NCBI GenBank assembly: GCA_050011095.1
Contig: JBEKJU010000061.1
Coordinates: forward strand, 1-42,141
From: JBEKJU01 sp050011095
GTDB lineage: Bacteria; Desulfobacterota; Syntrophorhabdia; Syntrophorhabdales; WCHB1-27
Length of the DNA stretch: 42,141 nt
Direction: 5' to 3'
The translations under genes and the position numbers were made by a program. This document shows positions 1 to 8,555 of this stretch, piece by piece (the first letter of the stretch is position 1; the number at the start of each line of letters is the position of its first letter). The notes under the pieces were generated by a model. The model ran no database searches. It saw only the letters and a list, made by a program, of their open reading frames with translations, and was not told where the DNA came from.

Positions 1-846
1 CTTTTTCCCACGGATGACCATTACAGGACCCGTCTCACCCATACGCTCGAGGTCTCGCAGATTGCGAGGACGATCGCAAAGTCGCTTCTTCTGAACGAGG
101 ACCTCGTGGAGGCCATCGCCTTAGGCCACGATCTCGGCCACACGCCCTTCGGCCATGCGGGGGAGGCGGTGCTCGACAGGCTCCATCCGGGCGGCTTCCG
201 CCACAACGAGCAGAGCCTGAGGGTCGTGGACATCCTCGAACGGGGCGGACAGGGCCTTAACCTGACCATGGAGGTGCGCGACGGCATTCTGAGGCACTCA
301 AAGGGCAGGGGCCGGATCGTCATAAGGGAAGAGGCGGATAAGCCCTTGACGAGGGAGGCGGAGGTCGTTCGGGTCGCGGACGTGATCGCCTATATCAACC
401 ACGACATCGATGACGCGATAAGGGGCAACGTGATCGGCCTCGGCGATCTGCCCGCGAGGTGCCGCCGGTCCCTTGGGGAGACCCACTCCGAGAGGATAGA
501 CCGCATGGTGCGGGCCGTGATAGGGGAAACGCTGAAGGCGGGCAGCGTCTCCATCGAGCAGGAGATCGAGGAGTGTATGATCGAGCTTCGGGGTTTTCTC
601 TACGAGCGCGTCTATGAGAGCCCCATGGTCCATGAGGAGTTCGGCAAATGTTCGCGGATCATCGAGGAGCTTTACCGCTACTTCCTCGATCTGCCCGACG
701 CCTTCCTGCACGAGTCGGGCTGTCAGTCGTTCTACGCGTCTGCCTCGACCTGCGTCTGCGATTATATCGCGGGGATGACCGATCGTTATGCCTTTAACCT
801 CTTCGAGAGGATATTCCTTCCCATGCCGTGGAAGATACCCGTTTAG
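1..846 (+). CDS. dgt: dGTP triphosphohydrolase, HD domain (5' end outside window)
   Basis: The reading frame is open from base 1, so the N-terminus lies upstream. The translation from base 1 carries an HD-domain signature: RLTHTLEV near the start, then GHDLGHTPFGHAGE, which supplies the metal-binding His/His-Asp residues of the dGTPase family. A second conserved block (VADVIAYINHDIDDAI) supplies the distal Asp. Members hydrolyse dGTP or other dNTPs to the nucleoside and triphosphate in the cytoplasm and help control dNTP pools. The frame ends with TAG at 844-846, ten bases before the next gene, so it probably shares a transcript with the receiver-domain gene and valS. The family call is firm. 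Substrate preference cannot be read from sequence. Confidence 0.9.
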   Translation, partial: LFPTDDHYRTRLTHTLEVSQIARTIAKSLLLNEDLVEAIALGHDLGHTPFGHAGEAVLDRLHPGGFRHNEQSLRVVDILERGGQGLNLTMEVRDGILRHSKGRGRIVIREEADKPLTREAEVVRVADVIAYINHDIDDAIRGNVIGLGDLPARCRRSLGETHSERIDRMVRAVIGETLKAGSVSIEQEIEECMIELRGFLYERVYESPMVHEEFGKCSRIIEELYRYFLDLPDAFLHESGCQSFYASASTCVCDYIAGMTDRYAFNLFERIFLPMPWKIPV

Positions 847-855
847 GGGGAGCAA

Positions 856-1677
856 ATGAGAAAGACAATAGTCGTTGCGGACAGGGACGAGCGGTTGCAG
901 CAGGCCTTCACCACCATCTTCTCGCGGGAACACTACGACATCATGTATGCATCCAGCGGGAAAGAAGTCGAAAAGATCGCGGACAGGATGAGCCCCGATA
1001 TCTACATCGTCAATGTCAATCTTCCGAAGACAAACGGGATCGAGGTCTACAAGAAGCTGCAGAAACGAGGGAACCTTGAAAGGGCGAGCTTTTACTTCCT
1101 CAAGGACGAGACCGACACGACCGAGCTTTTGGGATACCAGGCGGACGGCGTCATCGAGAAGCCCATCAATTTCTTCAGGGTCTATGAGACGATCACGAGT
1201 GAAGATGAGATAATCGAGTTGACCGACCTCGTTGACGAGGGAGATGGACCCGTCGGCGCGCAGACCACGGAAAGGCAGAACGGGGGAAATGCGCCGGGGC
1301 CGCGGGAGGTCCCGGATGAGCGTCCGGCGGCGAAGGAAGAGGAAAGGAAGAGGAGTCCGAGAGAAGAGATAAGGCTTCAGACCATAATCGGAGAGCAGTT
1401 GAAACACGCCATGGATATCGTGAGCGACGGCGCGTTGCCCGTTGAGGGGGTGAAGGCCCCCCCTCTTCAGACCGATGCCGCCCCATCGGGGCTGGAGCAG
1501 CAGTTCAAGGCCGTGCTCAACCAGGCCCTGGAAGAGGCGGCAAACAAGCTCTCCAGCCGGCTCGCCCCCATCCTGACGAAGTACGTTGAAGACTATGTCA
1601 AGCAGATGCTTCTGGAGGTCGCCGAGAAGGTGATCCGCGAAGAGATCGACAAACTACTGAAGGAGTCCACGGCGTGA
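856..1677 (+). CDS. Degenerate receiver-domain protein with C-terminal helical region
   Basis: The protein has 273 residues. Residues 1-120 form a CheY-like receiver fold: acidic patch near D9-D11, conserved lysine K102 in VIEKP. The expected phospho-acceptor Asp is Asn53 (IVNVNLP), so ordinary Asp phosphorylation looks impossible and this is probably a pseudo-receiver. Residues about 125-200 are charged and low in complexity. Residues about 215-270 form an amphipathic helical region ending REEIDKLLKES, reminiscent of C-terminal oligomerisation helices of polar scaffold proteins, though this resemblance is weak. No DNA-binding or enzymatic output domain is seen. The start at 856 has GGGGGAG just upstream. 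The stop overlaps the valS GTG start by four bases, implying translational coupling. The function is unknown. Confidence 0.8.
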   Translation: MRKTIVVADRDERLQQAFTTIFSREHYDIMYASSGKEVEKIADRMSPDIYIVNVNLPKTNGIEVYKKLQKRGNLERASFYFLKDETDTTELLGYQADGVIEKPINFFRVYETITSEDEIIELTDLVDEGDGPVGAQTTERQNGGNAPGPREVPDERPAAKEEERKRSPREEIRLQTIIGEQLKHAMDIVSDGALPVEGVKAPPLQTDAAPSGLEQQFKAVLNQALEEAANKLSSRLAPILTKYVEDYVKQMLLEVAEKVIREEIDKLLKESTA

Positions 1678-4310
1678 TAGACAAGGTGTATGATCCCAAG
1701 CAGGTAGAGCTGAAATGGTATCGTTTCTGGATGGAAAGGGGTTATTTCACCGCCTTGAGCGCCTCCACGAAACCACCCTTCGCCATGGTGATACCACCCC
1801 CCAACGTAACCGGCGTCCTGCACATGGGACATGCCCTCAACAATACGCTTCAGGACATTGTTGCGCGCTACAAGAGAATGGCCGGCTTCAACACCCTCTG
1901 GCTGCCGGGCACGGACCACGCGGGCATTGCCACGCAGAACGTGGTGGAGAGGGAGCTTGCCAAAGAGGGGCAGAGCGCCGAAGGCATCGGGAGGGACGCC
2001 TTTATAAGCAGGGTCTGGGAATGGAAGGAAAAATCGGGGGGTCTCATTATCGAACAGCTGAAGCGTCTTGGCGCCTCCTGCGACTGGTCGCGCGAGCGCT
2101 TTACCATGGACGAGGGCCTGAGCCGCGCGGTCCGTGAGGTATTTGTCAGGCTCTTTGAGGAAGGGCTTATCTACCGGGGCGACTATATCATCAACTGGTG
2201 CCCCCGGTGCAAGACCGCCCTTTCCGATGTGGAAGTGGAGCACGAGGAGACAAAGGGGCATCTCTACTACATCAGATACCCCCTGGCCGACGGCCCGGAC
2301 TACCTCACGGTCGCGACGACAAGACCCGAGACCATGCTCGGGGACATGGCCGTGGCGGTAAATCCCGCCGACCCCCGGTACGCCCCGCTCGTGGGAAAGG
2401 ATGTGATTCTGCCCCTTGCCGGAAAAAGGATACCCATCATCGGCGACACCTACGTCGACGTGACATTCGGGACAGGGGCGCTCAAGATCACCCCGGGCCA
2501 CGATTTCAACGATTTCGAGATCGGCAAGGCGCACAACCTCGCGGTGGTGAAGGTCATCGATGACGACGGCCGGATGAACGAGCACGCCCTCGCGTACGGG
2601 GGCATGGACCGGTTCGAGGCGAGGACGCGGATCATAGACGACCTGGAGGCGGAAGGGCTGCTCGAAAAGATAGAGGATTACCCCCTCATCATTGGACGGT
2701 GCTACCGGTGCAAGACGATCGTCGAGCCCATTGTCTCGCTCCAGTGGTTCGTGCGCACAAAGCCGCTCGCGGAACCCGCGATAGACGCGGTGCGCGACCA
2801 CCGGGTCACGATCATCCCCGAGATGTGGGAAAAGGTCTACTTCGATTGGATGGAGAACATCAAGGATTGGTGCATATCCCGCCAGATTTGGTGGGGACAC
2901 CGGATCCCCGTCTGGTATTGCGACAGATGCAACGAGTTCTATGTGTCGCGGGAGGACGTGACGTCATGCCGGGCCTGCGGGGGGCCGGTCAGGCAGGAAT
3001 CCGACGTGCTCGACACGTGGTTCTCATCGGCCCTCTGGCCCTTTTCGACACTCGGCTGGCCCGATGTCACCGATGATCTCAAGACCTTTTACCCCACCTC
3101 TCTTTTGGTGACGGGCTTTGACATACTCTTCTTCTGGGTTGCCCGGATGATCATGATGGGTCTTCGCTTCATGGGCGATGTACCCTTCGGGCAAGTCTAT
3201 ATCCACGCCCTCGTGAGGGACGCCGAGGGCAAGAAGATGAGCAAGTCGAAGGGGAACGTGATCGATCCGCTCCTCATGATCGACAAGTACGGGACGGACG
3301 CCTTCCGGTTCACCTTCGCCATGCTGGCCGCCCAGGGAAGGGACATCCTCCTCTCCGAGGAACGCATCGAGGGGAGCAGGAACTTCGTCAACAAGATATG
3401 GAACGCTGCCCGCCTAACGGTCTCGTTGCTTGAAAACGCGACATTCTCACCGGGGGCCGCGCCGTCCGCCTTCCTCCCCGACAAATGGATCAGGTCGCGC
3501 CTCCAGCAGGTGACGGGGGAGGTGTCCGAGGCGCTCGACACGTACAGGTACAGCGACGCCGCCCACAGCCTATACGGCTTTGTCTGGCACGAGTTCTGCG
3601 ACTGGTACCTGGAGCTGATAAAACCCAACCTCTACGGCAAGGTGACGGCCTTCGACGCTGGGGCCACCGCCTCCACCCTTCACGCGAGCCTTGTCGATAT
3701 CCTGAAGCTGCTCCATCCCTTCATGCCCTTTGTGACGGAGGAGATTTACCGGAAACTGCCCCACCGGAAGGACGAGAGCATCATGGTCGCCGGTTTCCCG
3801 AAGAAGGACCCGGCCGAGGTGGACCCATCGAGCGAGGCGCAGATGGCCATGATCGTGGGCGTCATCGACGCCATCAGAAATATTAGGGGCGAGATGGGCT
3901 TTCCCCCGAGCGCGAAGGTCGAGGTGCAGATCCGGGCAAACGGCCGGCGGCCCCTCATCGACGCATATGGGTATTATATCAAGGAATTGGCCAGGGTCTC
4001 GGACATCTCCTATGTGACCGGCGCGGCGCCGAAAAGGGCCGCCATCGGCATATTCAAGGACGTGGAGGTCTTCGTCCCCATCAGGGATACGGAGATCGTC
4101 CAGCGCGAGAGGACAAGGGTGGAGAAGGAGCTTGCGAAAATCGCCGAAGAGATCGACCGGGTTTTCAACAAGCTAAACAACAGGGCCTTCAGGGAAAAGG
4201 CCCCCCAGGCCATACTGGTGAAGGAAGAGGCGAATTTCGAAGAGCTTCGCGGCAGGCGGGAAAAGCTGCTCGCGAGCAAAGGGATGCTGGAAGATCTTTT
4301 GAGGGGTTAG
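1674..4310 (+). CDS. valS: Valyl-tRNA synthetase
   Basis: The protein has 878 residues, the usual length for bacterial ValS. It charges tRNA-Val with valine in the cytoplasm. The class I signatures are the HIGH-type motif HMGH (residues 50-53, in PPPNVTGVLHMGHAL) and KMSKS (residues 521-525). The editing (CP1) domain lies between them, including TTRPETMLGD. Cysteine pairs at about residues 175-178 (WCPRC), 343-346 (CYRC) and 418-435 suggest zinc-binding knuckles. The C-terminal 65 residues form the expected coiled-coil arm (RERTRVEKELAKIAEEIDRV). The start is GTG at 1674, overlapping the stop of the preceding gene as GTGA. ValS is preferred to IleS because of the PPNVTG-LHMGHA context and the C-terminal coiled coil. 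Confidence 0.98.
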   Translation: MIDKVYDPKQVELKWYRFWMERGYFTALSASTKPPFAMVIPPPNVTGVLHMGHALNNTLQDIVARYKRMAGFNTLWLPGTDHAGIATQNVVERELAKEGQSAEGIGRDAFISRVWEWKEKSGGLIIEQLKRLGASCDWSRERFTMDEGLSRAVREVFVRLFEEGLIYRGDYIINWCPRCKTALSDVEVEHEETKGHLYYIRYPLADGPDYLTVATTRPETMLGDMAVAVNPADPRYAPLVGKDVILPLAGKRIPIIGDTYVDVTFGTGALKITPGHDFNDFEIGKAHNLAVVKVIDDDGRMNEHALAYGGMDRFEARTRIIDDLEAEGLLEKIEDYPLIIGRCYRCKTIVEPIVSLQWFVRTKPLAEPAIDAVRDHRVTIIPEMWEKVYFDWMENIKDWCISRQIWWGHRIPVWYCDRCNEFYVSREDVTSCRACGGPVRQESDVLDTWFSSALWPFSTLGWPDVTDDLKTFYPTSLLVTGFDILFFWVARMIMMGLRFMGDVPFGQVYIHALVRDAEGKKMSKSKGNVIDPLLMIDKYGTDAFRFTFAMLAAQGRDILLSEERIEGSRNFVNKIWNAARLTVSLLENATFSPGAAPSAFLPDKWIRSRLQQVTGEVSEALDTYRYSDAAHSLYGFVWHEFCDWYLELIKPNLYGKVTAFDAGATASTLHASLVDILKLLHPFMPFVTEEIYRKLPHRKDESIMVAGFPKKDPAEVDPSSEAQMAMIVGVIDAIRNIRGEMGFPPSAKVEVQIRANGRRPLIDAYGYYIKELARVSDISYVTGAAPKRAAIGIFKDVEVFVPIRDTEIVQRERTRVEKELAKIAEEIDRVFNKLNNRAFREKAPQAILVKEEANFEELRGRREKLLASKGMLEDLLRG

Positions 4311-4364
4311 GGGCCTTCAATTTTTCGGACCTGCCGCCCAACGGCGCGAGCGAGTGAGGTATTG

Positions 4365-4661
4365 ATGAAAATAACAAAAGAGGTAGTGGAATACGTCGCC
4401 CACCTGGGCAGACTGGAGCTTGAACCCGAGGAGATCGACCTTTATACGCAGCAGCTGGACAGAATTCTCGCGTACATGGATCAGCTCAACACGCTCGATA
4501 CAACGGGGATAGAGCCGACGAGCCATGCGATCCCCCTCGTCAACGTCTTCAGGGAGGATGGGGCGGACTACAACTTTCAGGTGGAGGAGGCGGTCGGGAA
4601 CGCGCCCGAGCGCCAGGGCGCCTTCTTTAAGGTACCGCCCATCATTGAGACGGGAGAGTGA
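4365..4661 (+). CDS. gatC: Aspartyl/glutamyl-tRNA(Asn/Gln) amidotransferase subunit C
   Basis: The protein is about 98 residues, normal for GatC. It is the small subunit that wraps around GatA and stabilises the GatCAB transamidosome, which converts misacylated Glu-tRNA-Gln or Asp-tRNA-Asn. The conserved features are visible: an N-terminal VAHLGRLEL helix, then the ILAYMDQLNTLDT helix, then a C-terminal tail with VFREDGA and FKVPPII. A TTG at 4362 is directly in frame before the ATG at 4365. The ATG is chosen because GAGG at 4356-4359 gives better spacing. It lies 54 bases after valS and 86 bases before gatA. Confidence 0.95.
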   Translation: MKITKEVVEYVAHLGRLELEPEEIDLYTQQLDRILAYMDQLNTLDTTGIEPTSHAIPLVNVFREDGADYNFQVEEAVGNAPERQGAFFKVPPIIETGE

Positions 4662-4747
4662 CACGGGGCTCATCCGGGGGCCTTGAGAAGGCGATGAAAA
4701 CGCCTCGGATGCCGGCGTTCCGGTAATCGCAACAAACAGGAGAGGGC

Positions 4748-6208
4748 ATGGAAGAGCTTCTTACCAAAGACATACGGGACGTGCGGGACCTCCTGAAAAA
4801 GGGGGAGATCACCTCCGTGGAATTGACCCGCTTCTATCTGGACAGGATAAAGAGATACGATGCCGCCATGGGGTGCTACCTCCGTCTCACGGAAGAGCTG
4901 GCGCTCGGGATGGCGGCCGAAGCCGACAGAAGGATACGCGCACGCAACGACGGGGAGCTGACGGGCATCCCCTTCGGCATGAAGGATATCCTCTGCACGA
5001 AGGGGATCGAGACGACGTGCGCCTCGCAGATACTGAAGGGTTTCGTCCCACCCTATGATGCGACGGTCATAAGGAAATTGAATGAGAGCGGCTATGTCCA
5101 CCTCGGCAGGCTCAACATGGACGAGTTCGCCATGGGCTCCTCCACCGAGAACTCCTCTTTCCAGATTACGAAGAACCCCTGGGACCAAGGCCGCATACCG
5201 GGCGGGTCGAGCGGGGGGTCGGCCGCCTCGGTGGTGGCCGGTCTCTGCGCGGCCGCCCTCGGGACCGATACGGGAGGCTCCATAAGACAGCCGGCGAGCC
5301 TCTGCGGCGCGGTGGGCCTGAAGCCCACGTATGGAAGGGTGTCGCGTTACGGCCTGGTCGCCTTTGCCTCATCCCTCGACCAGATAGGGCCGATCACGAG
5401 AAGCGTCGCGGACTGCGCCACCGTGCTAAAGGTGATCGCCGGCCACGATCCCCACGACTCCACGTCGATCCCGCAGGCGGTGCCCGATTATCCCGCGGAC
5501 CTCGGAAGGGCGATCTCGGGGCTGCGCATAGGCATACCGAAGGAATATTTTATCGAGGGCATGGACCGGGAGGTCAAATCGGCGGTCGAGGGCTCGTTCG
5601 CGACCTTCGAGGCGCTCGGGGCGAGCATCGTGCCCATCTCCCTTCCACACACGGAATTTGCCGTCGCCGCCTACTATGTGATCTGCACGGCCGAGGCGTC
5701 CTCGAACCTCGCCCGCTATGACGGGGTAAAGTACGGCATGCGCGTCGATGGAAAGGACATCATCGACATGTACAAGAAGACGCGGTCGAGAGGCTTCGGA
5801 AAAGAGGTCAAGAGGCGCATCATCCTCGGCACGTACGTCCTCTCGTCAGGGTACTACGATGCCTATTACAGAAAGGCCGGCCAGGTGAGGACGCTCATGA
5901 GGGGCGATTTTGACAGGGCCTTCACCGAGGCTGACGTGATCCTCACGCCGGTCTCACCCACGACCGCCTTCAAGGTCGGCGAAAAGACCGAGGACCCCCT
6001 CACCATGTACCTCTCCGACATATTTACCATTCCCGTCAACCTCGCGGGTCTTCCCGCCCTCTCCCTTCCCTGCGGCTTTGACGGAAGGGGGCTGCCCATC
6101 GGCCTGCAGCTCATCGGGAAGCCCCTCGACGAAGGGCTCATCCTGCGGGCGGCCTTTCTCTTCGAGGCGGAGAAGAAGCTGAAAAGGCTTCCCGACGCGT
6201 TCAAATGA
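4748..6208 (+). CDS. gatA: Aspartyl/glutamyl-tRNA(Asn/Gln) amidotransferase subunit A
   Basis: The protein has 486 residues, typical for GatA, the glutaminase subunit of GatCAB that liberates ammonia for tRNA-bound Glu or Asp. The amidase-signature Ser-cisSer-Lys triad is intact: Lys79 (GIPFGMKD), Ser154 (PGGSSGGS) and Ser178 (DTGGSIRQPA). These are the same residue numbers usually quoted for characterised GatA enzymes. AGGAGAGG lies 3-9 bases before the ATG. The gatA stop overlaps the next start as ATGA. gatB is not present in this window, so it must be elsewhere in the genome. Confidence 0.98.
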   Translation: MEELLTKDIRDVRDLLKKGEITSVELTRFYLDRIKRYDAAMGCYLRLTEELALGMAAEADRRIRARNDGELTGIPFGMKDILCTKGIETTCASQILKGFVPPYDATVIRKLNESGYVHLGRLNMDEFAMGSSTENSSFQITKNPWDQGRIPGGSSGGSAASVVAGLCAAALGTDTGGSIRQPASLCGAVGLKPTYGRVSRYGLVAFASSLDQIGPITRSVADCATVLKVIAGHDPHDSTSIPQAVPDYPADLGRAISGLRIGIPKEYFIEGMDREVKSAVEGSFATFEALGASIVPISLPHTEFAVAAYYVICTAEASSNLARYDGVKYGMRVDGKDIIDMYKKTRSRGFGKEVKRRIILGTYVLSSGYYDAYYRKAGQVRTLMRGDFDRAFTEADVILTPVSPTTAFKVGEKTEDPLTMYLSDIFTIPVNLAGLPALSLPCGFDGRGLPIGLQLIGKPLDEGLILRAAFLFEAEKKLKRLPDAFK

Positions 6209-7017
6209 ATGACACCGAGTCGCATTCGAAGGCACCACCCACACCCAACGGGTGCGGGTACCCGGGCGGCGACGAGGAGCCGACGCAGGCGTACGCGGTT
6301 GTACGTCGAGGAGAGCTTGGATGCGACAACGAAGATGGGGCGAAGAAGGCGACTCGGTGTGTGCGCGACCCCAGGGGCTTTCTCTCCGCCCTCCTGAATA
6401 TGGGCATCGACCAATACGTCTCGGGAAGGGCGGAAGAGCCGACCCTCATCCGACTGGCGGCGAAGGCGGGGACGTGCAGGCGCTGCGAGCTGAGCCGGAC
6501 GCGGACGTCCGTCGTCTTCGGCGAGGGCAACGACCGCGCCGAACTCATCCTTATCGGTGAGGCGCCGGGCGAAGAGGAAGACCTCCAGGGGAGGCCCTTT
6601 GTCGGCAGGGCGGGCAAGCTCCTCGACCGGATGATCGAGAGGATCGGCCTCAGGCGGGAGGACGTCTTCATCTGCAATGTCCTCAAGTGCAGGCCGCCCG
6701 GCAACCGCGACCCCCTGCCCGACGAGGTGGAGGCGTGCAAGGGCTATCTTTTCGCCCAGATCGAGTTGATAAGGCCGAAGCTCATCTGCACCCTCGGACG
6801 GCACGCCTACAACACACTCCTCGGCGTCGACGGGCGGATCACGAAGGTACGGGGGACCCTTACCGCCTATAGGGGCGCGATGCTCCTCCCCACGTACCAC
6901 CCCTCGTACCTGCTCAGGAACGAGGGGGCAATGCGCGAGGCTTACGAGGACATGGAAAAGCTTAAGGGTCTGCTCGCGTCCGGCGGGCCGGACGTGGACA
7001 GACCCCCTTCGCCGTGA
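6205..7017 (+). CDS. Uracil-DNA glycosylase, family 4 (iron-sulfur type)
   Basis: The protein has 270 residues. It removes uracil from DNA in base-excision repair. The catalytic-domain motifs are GEAPGEEED (about residues 119-125) and TYHPSYLLRN (about 230-239). Four cysteines of the [4Fe-4S] cluster, C91, C94, C162 and C178, follow the family-4 pattern, with exactly 15 residues between the last two. The first 55 residues are hydrophilic and unlike the family core, which begins around DPRGFLSALL. The start at 6205 is supported by the ATGA overlap with gatA, but the odd N-terminal extension could also mean the true start is internal. No in-frame ATG occurs until MGIDQ (residue 66). Confidence 0.92.
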   Translation: MNDTESHSKAPPTPNGCGYPGGDEEPTQAYAVVRRGELGCDNEDGAKKATRCVRDPRGFLSALLNMGIDQYVSGRAEEPTLIRLAAKAGTCRRCELSRTRTSVVFGEGNDRAELILIGEAPGEEEDLQGRPFVGRAGKLLDRMIERIGLRREDVFICNVLKCRPPGNRDPLPDEVEACKGYLFAQIELIRPKLICTLGRHAYNTLLGVDGRITKVRGTLTAYRGAMLLPTYHPSYLLRNEGAMREAYEDMEKLKGLLASGGPDVDRPPSP

Positions 7018-7234
7018 CTACTTGGTGTTACATGATGCAAAACATAAACACGGTTGCCTCCATATCACTCAAAGCGGAGTCACCCGGCTTACGAACGCGG
7101 GAAGCGCACGCCACGGGGACGGGCGCATGAGGATAACAAAAATATTGCAAAATGGTCTTTCCGGGAGATAGACTACGGAAAAGGCGAGGACGTTCGTAGG
7201 ATGCCGATGTTTCAGCCCTCACAAGGAGAGAGGC
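7018..7234 (+). other. AT-richer intergenic leader, unassigned
   Basis: These 217 bases separate the glycosylase from the next gene. They are noticeably richer in A and T than the surroundings, with runs such as AACAAAAATATTGCAAAATGG. Short inverted repeats can be drawn, for example CCCG/CGGG around 7083-7110. I recognise no riboswitch, tRNA or convincing promoter. The segment ends with the ribosome site AAGGAGAG before 7235. Confidence 0.4.
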
Positions 7235-7702
7235 ATGTTCGGTTTAAAGAAACGGGGACAGGTAAAGAGCGTGGAGGAGTTCATCAAGGGCCAGGATGCG
7301 GGAAGCGCCCCGCCGGACAGTGCGGCGACAGGCGGGGAAACGAACGCGCTCAAGGCAAGGCGGTGGCTTCTCGCGCCGGTGATCGTCGCCGCGGCTCTCC
7401 TGGTGCTCCTTTTCGCCGCCTTTGTCAAGATCGCCAATCTCGAGTCGGCCGTTGCCCAATTGAGGCAGCAGAACGAGAACGGGGCGATTGAAGGTCTCAG
7501 GACGCAGGTGGCCGGTCTCCTGACGAGGCTCGACAAGGCCGACGCGGAGACTGGGCAGATCAGGACCGATATCGCCCGCCTGGAGAAGGATATCGGGGCA
7601 GTAAGGGTGATGAGCCAGCGGAAGCCGAAAAAAGAGGTCCCTCCGAAGAAGCAGGCTGCCACAAAAAAGGCACCCCCAAAGGCTCCGAAGCGCCGGACAT
7701 GA
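7235..7702 (+). CDS. Single-span membrane protein with coiled coil and basic tail
   Basis: The protein has 155 residues and belongs to no family I recognise. Residues 1-42 are a polar cytoplasmic segment. Residues about 45-65 (WLLAPVIVAAALLVLLFAAF) form one membrane helix. Residues about 67-125 are a probable coiled coil (LESAVAQLRQQNENG onward). The last 25 residues are rich in Lys, Pro and Ala (KKQAATKKAPPKAPKRR). The architecture suggests a membrane-anchored scaffold whose basic tail could bind nucleic acid or an acidic polymer, but that is only inference. AAGGAGAGAGG lies just upstream of the ATG, supporting this start. A 280-base gap follows before the cold-shock gene. Confidence 0.75.
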   Translation: MFGLKKRGQVKSVEEFIKGQDAGSAPPDSAATGGETNALKARRWLLAPVIVAAALLVLLFAAFVKIANLESAVAQLRQQNENGAIEGLRTQVAGLLTRLDKADAETGQIRTDIARLEKDIGAVRVMSQRKPKKEVPPKKQAATKKAPPKAPKRRT

Positions 7703-7780
7703 GCAGGCCGCTACCGGAATTCCCGCTCTCTTCCCCATCAGCCCCTTTTGGCCTGGAGGCGCGGCTGCCGACCCGGCCTT

Positions 7781-7797
7781 GGGTGCCTTCGGCACCC
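7781..7797. repeat. Perfect 7-bp hairpin
   Basis: GGGTGCC-TTC-GGCACCC forms a perfect stem with a three-base loop, 80 bases after the membrane-protein stop. There is no T tract, so it is not a standard terminator. It may still shape the 3' end of the transcript. Confidence 0.5.
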
Positions 7798-7902
7798 GGA
7801 TCGCGATGGCGCCGGGAAGACCTTGGGAAAGGGATTCATGTCGTGGCTGACTCATTTGGGGAGACTCTCCACGACTTTCGTTCATAAAAGGAAAACAAGT
7901 TG

Positions 7903-7932
7903 TTGACTTCCTGCTGTTTTCCATGAGATAAA
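7903..7932 (+). promoter_or_regulatory. Sigma-70-type promoter of the cold-shock gene
   Basis: TTGACT at 7903-7908 and GATAAA at 7927-7932 are separated by 18 bases. The -35 box matches 5 of 6 consensus bases and the -10 box 4 of 6. The predicted transcription start near 7939 would leave a leader of about 45 bases before the ATG at 7983. Confidence 0.55.
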
Positions 7933-7982
7933 GCCTTAGAAGATTTACGCAGCTTCAACTCTCAATGAAGGAGTATTCGAGC

Positions 7983-8186
7983 ATGGCAAGAGGGACCGTG
8001 AAGTGGTTCAACGATTCAAAGGGTTTTGGATTTATTACCGAAGACAATGGCGGGGACGTGTTCGTCCATTTTTCTGCCATTCAGGGCGAAGGCTTCAAGA
8101 GCCTTTCCGAAGGTCAGGTGGTTGAATTTGATGTCGTAAAGGGACAGAAAGGCCCGCAGGCTGCAAATGTCAGGAAGGTCTCCTAG
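7983..8186 (+). CDS. csp: Cold-shock domain protein
   Basis: The protein has 67 residues, the standard CspA size. It is a single OB-fold that binds single-stranded RNA and DNA and acts as an RNA chaperone. RNP1 (KGFGFI) and RNP2 (VFVHF) are intact, as is the KGPQAANV end. An in-frame ATG at 7965 would add six residues (MKEYSS), but it overlaps the ribosome site AAGGAG at 7968-7973. The ATG at 7983 gives the canonical MARGTVKWF start and is preferred. It has its own promoter and is probably monocistronic. Confidence 0.97.
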   Translation: MARGTVKWFNDSKGFGFITEDNGGDVFVHFSAIQGEGFKSLSEGQVVEFDVVKGQKGPQAANVRKVS

Positions 8187-8555
8187 AGCCGGGCAGTAGC
8201 GGTACCGGGCGCCGTCACCCGCAAGCTCCATGGAGGAAGGCACCCGGTCGGCAAGGCGCAAAGAACAAGGAAAGGCGGTTATGCCGACTTGAGTCAACAA
8301 GGCGGAAGCGGTTTTTGCGCCTCAAAGCGACCCAGGTCGCAAAGGTCCATCCCCGTCGCGCGCTGGCCGGGCGCTGCAATTATCGGGACACCCGCGAAGC
8401 GGGTGCCCGGTCGCCCCCTCCGTGAGCAAAGCACGACCCGCAAGCGGGCGCCCCGGCCTCCCCTTCATAAAAAGGAAGGAGCGGAGGCAACAAACCGCCC
8501 TTGACACCCCCGTCGCGCGCTACATGCGACGCTGCGGGCGGCAAGTCGGTATTAA
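8187..8555. other. Gene-free gap with hairpin and dispersed repeat
   Basis: No supported gene lies between the cold-shock stop and the MITE-like element. GTCGGCA at 8247-8253 and TGCCGAC at 8282-8288 form a perfect 7-bp stem enclosing 28 bases. A copy of the hairpin-rich dispersed repeat occupies 8377-8490. Open frames here are translations of the repeat and are not credible proteins. Confidence 0.6.
8377..8490. repeat. Hairpin-rich dispersed repeat, copy A
   Basis: It starts CAATTATCGGGACACCC and ends CTTCATAAAAAGGAAGG plus GAGCGGAGGC. It carries two internal dyads: CACCCGC-GAA-GCGGGTG and CGACCCGC-AA-GCGGG. The same end sequences recur at 14799, 23798, 23985, 25354 and 37884 (the last three or four inverted). 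This is the longest copy, with both ends and an additional hairpin module. Confidence 0.75.

Noticed and set aside
298..1407. Long minus-strand open frames opposite dgt, valS, patatin, actB and others
   Set aside because: High GC opens antisense frames. They overlap well-supported genes and show no recognisable domains.
7030..7220. Cyclic-di-GMP-type riboswitch
   Set aside because: A few short matches (CAAAGC, GATGCCGATG) exist, but the core GGCAAACC and ordered helices are missing.
7965..7982. Longer start for the cold-shock protein
   Set aside because: The six added residues overlap the AAGGAG ribosome site, and the family starts at MARGTVKWF.
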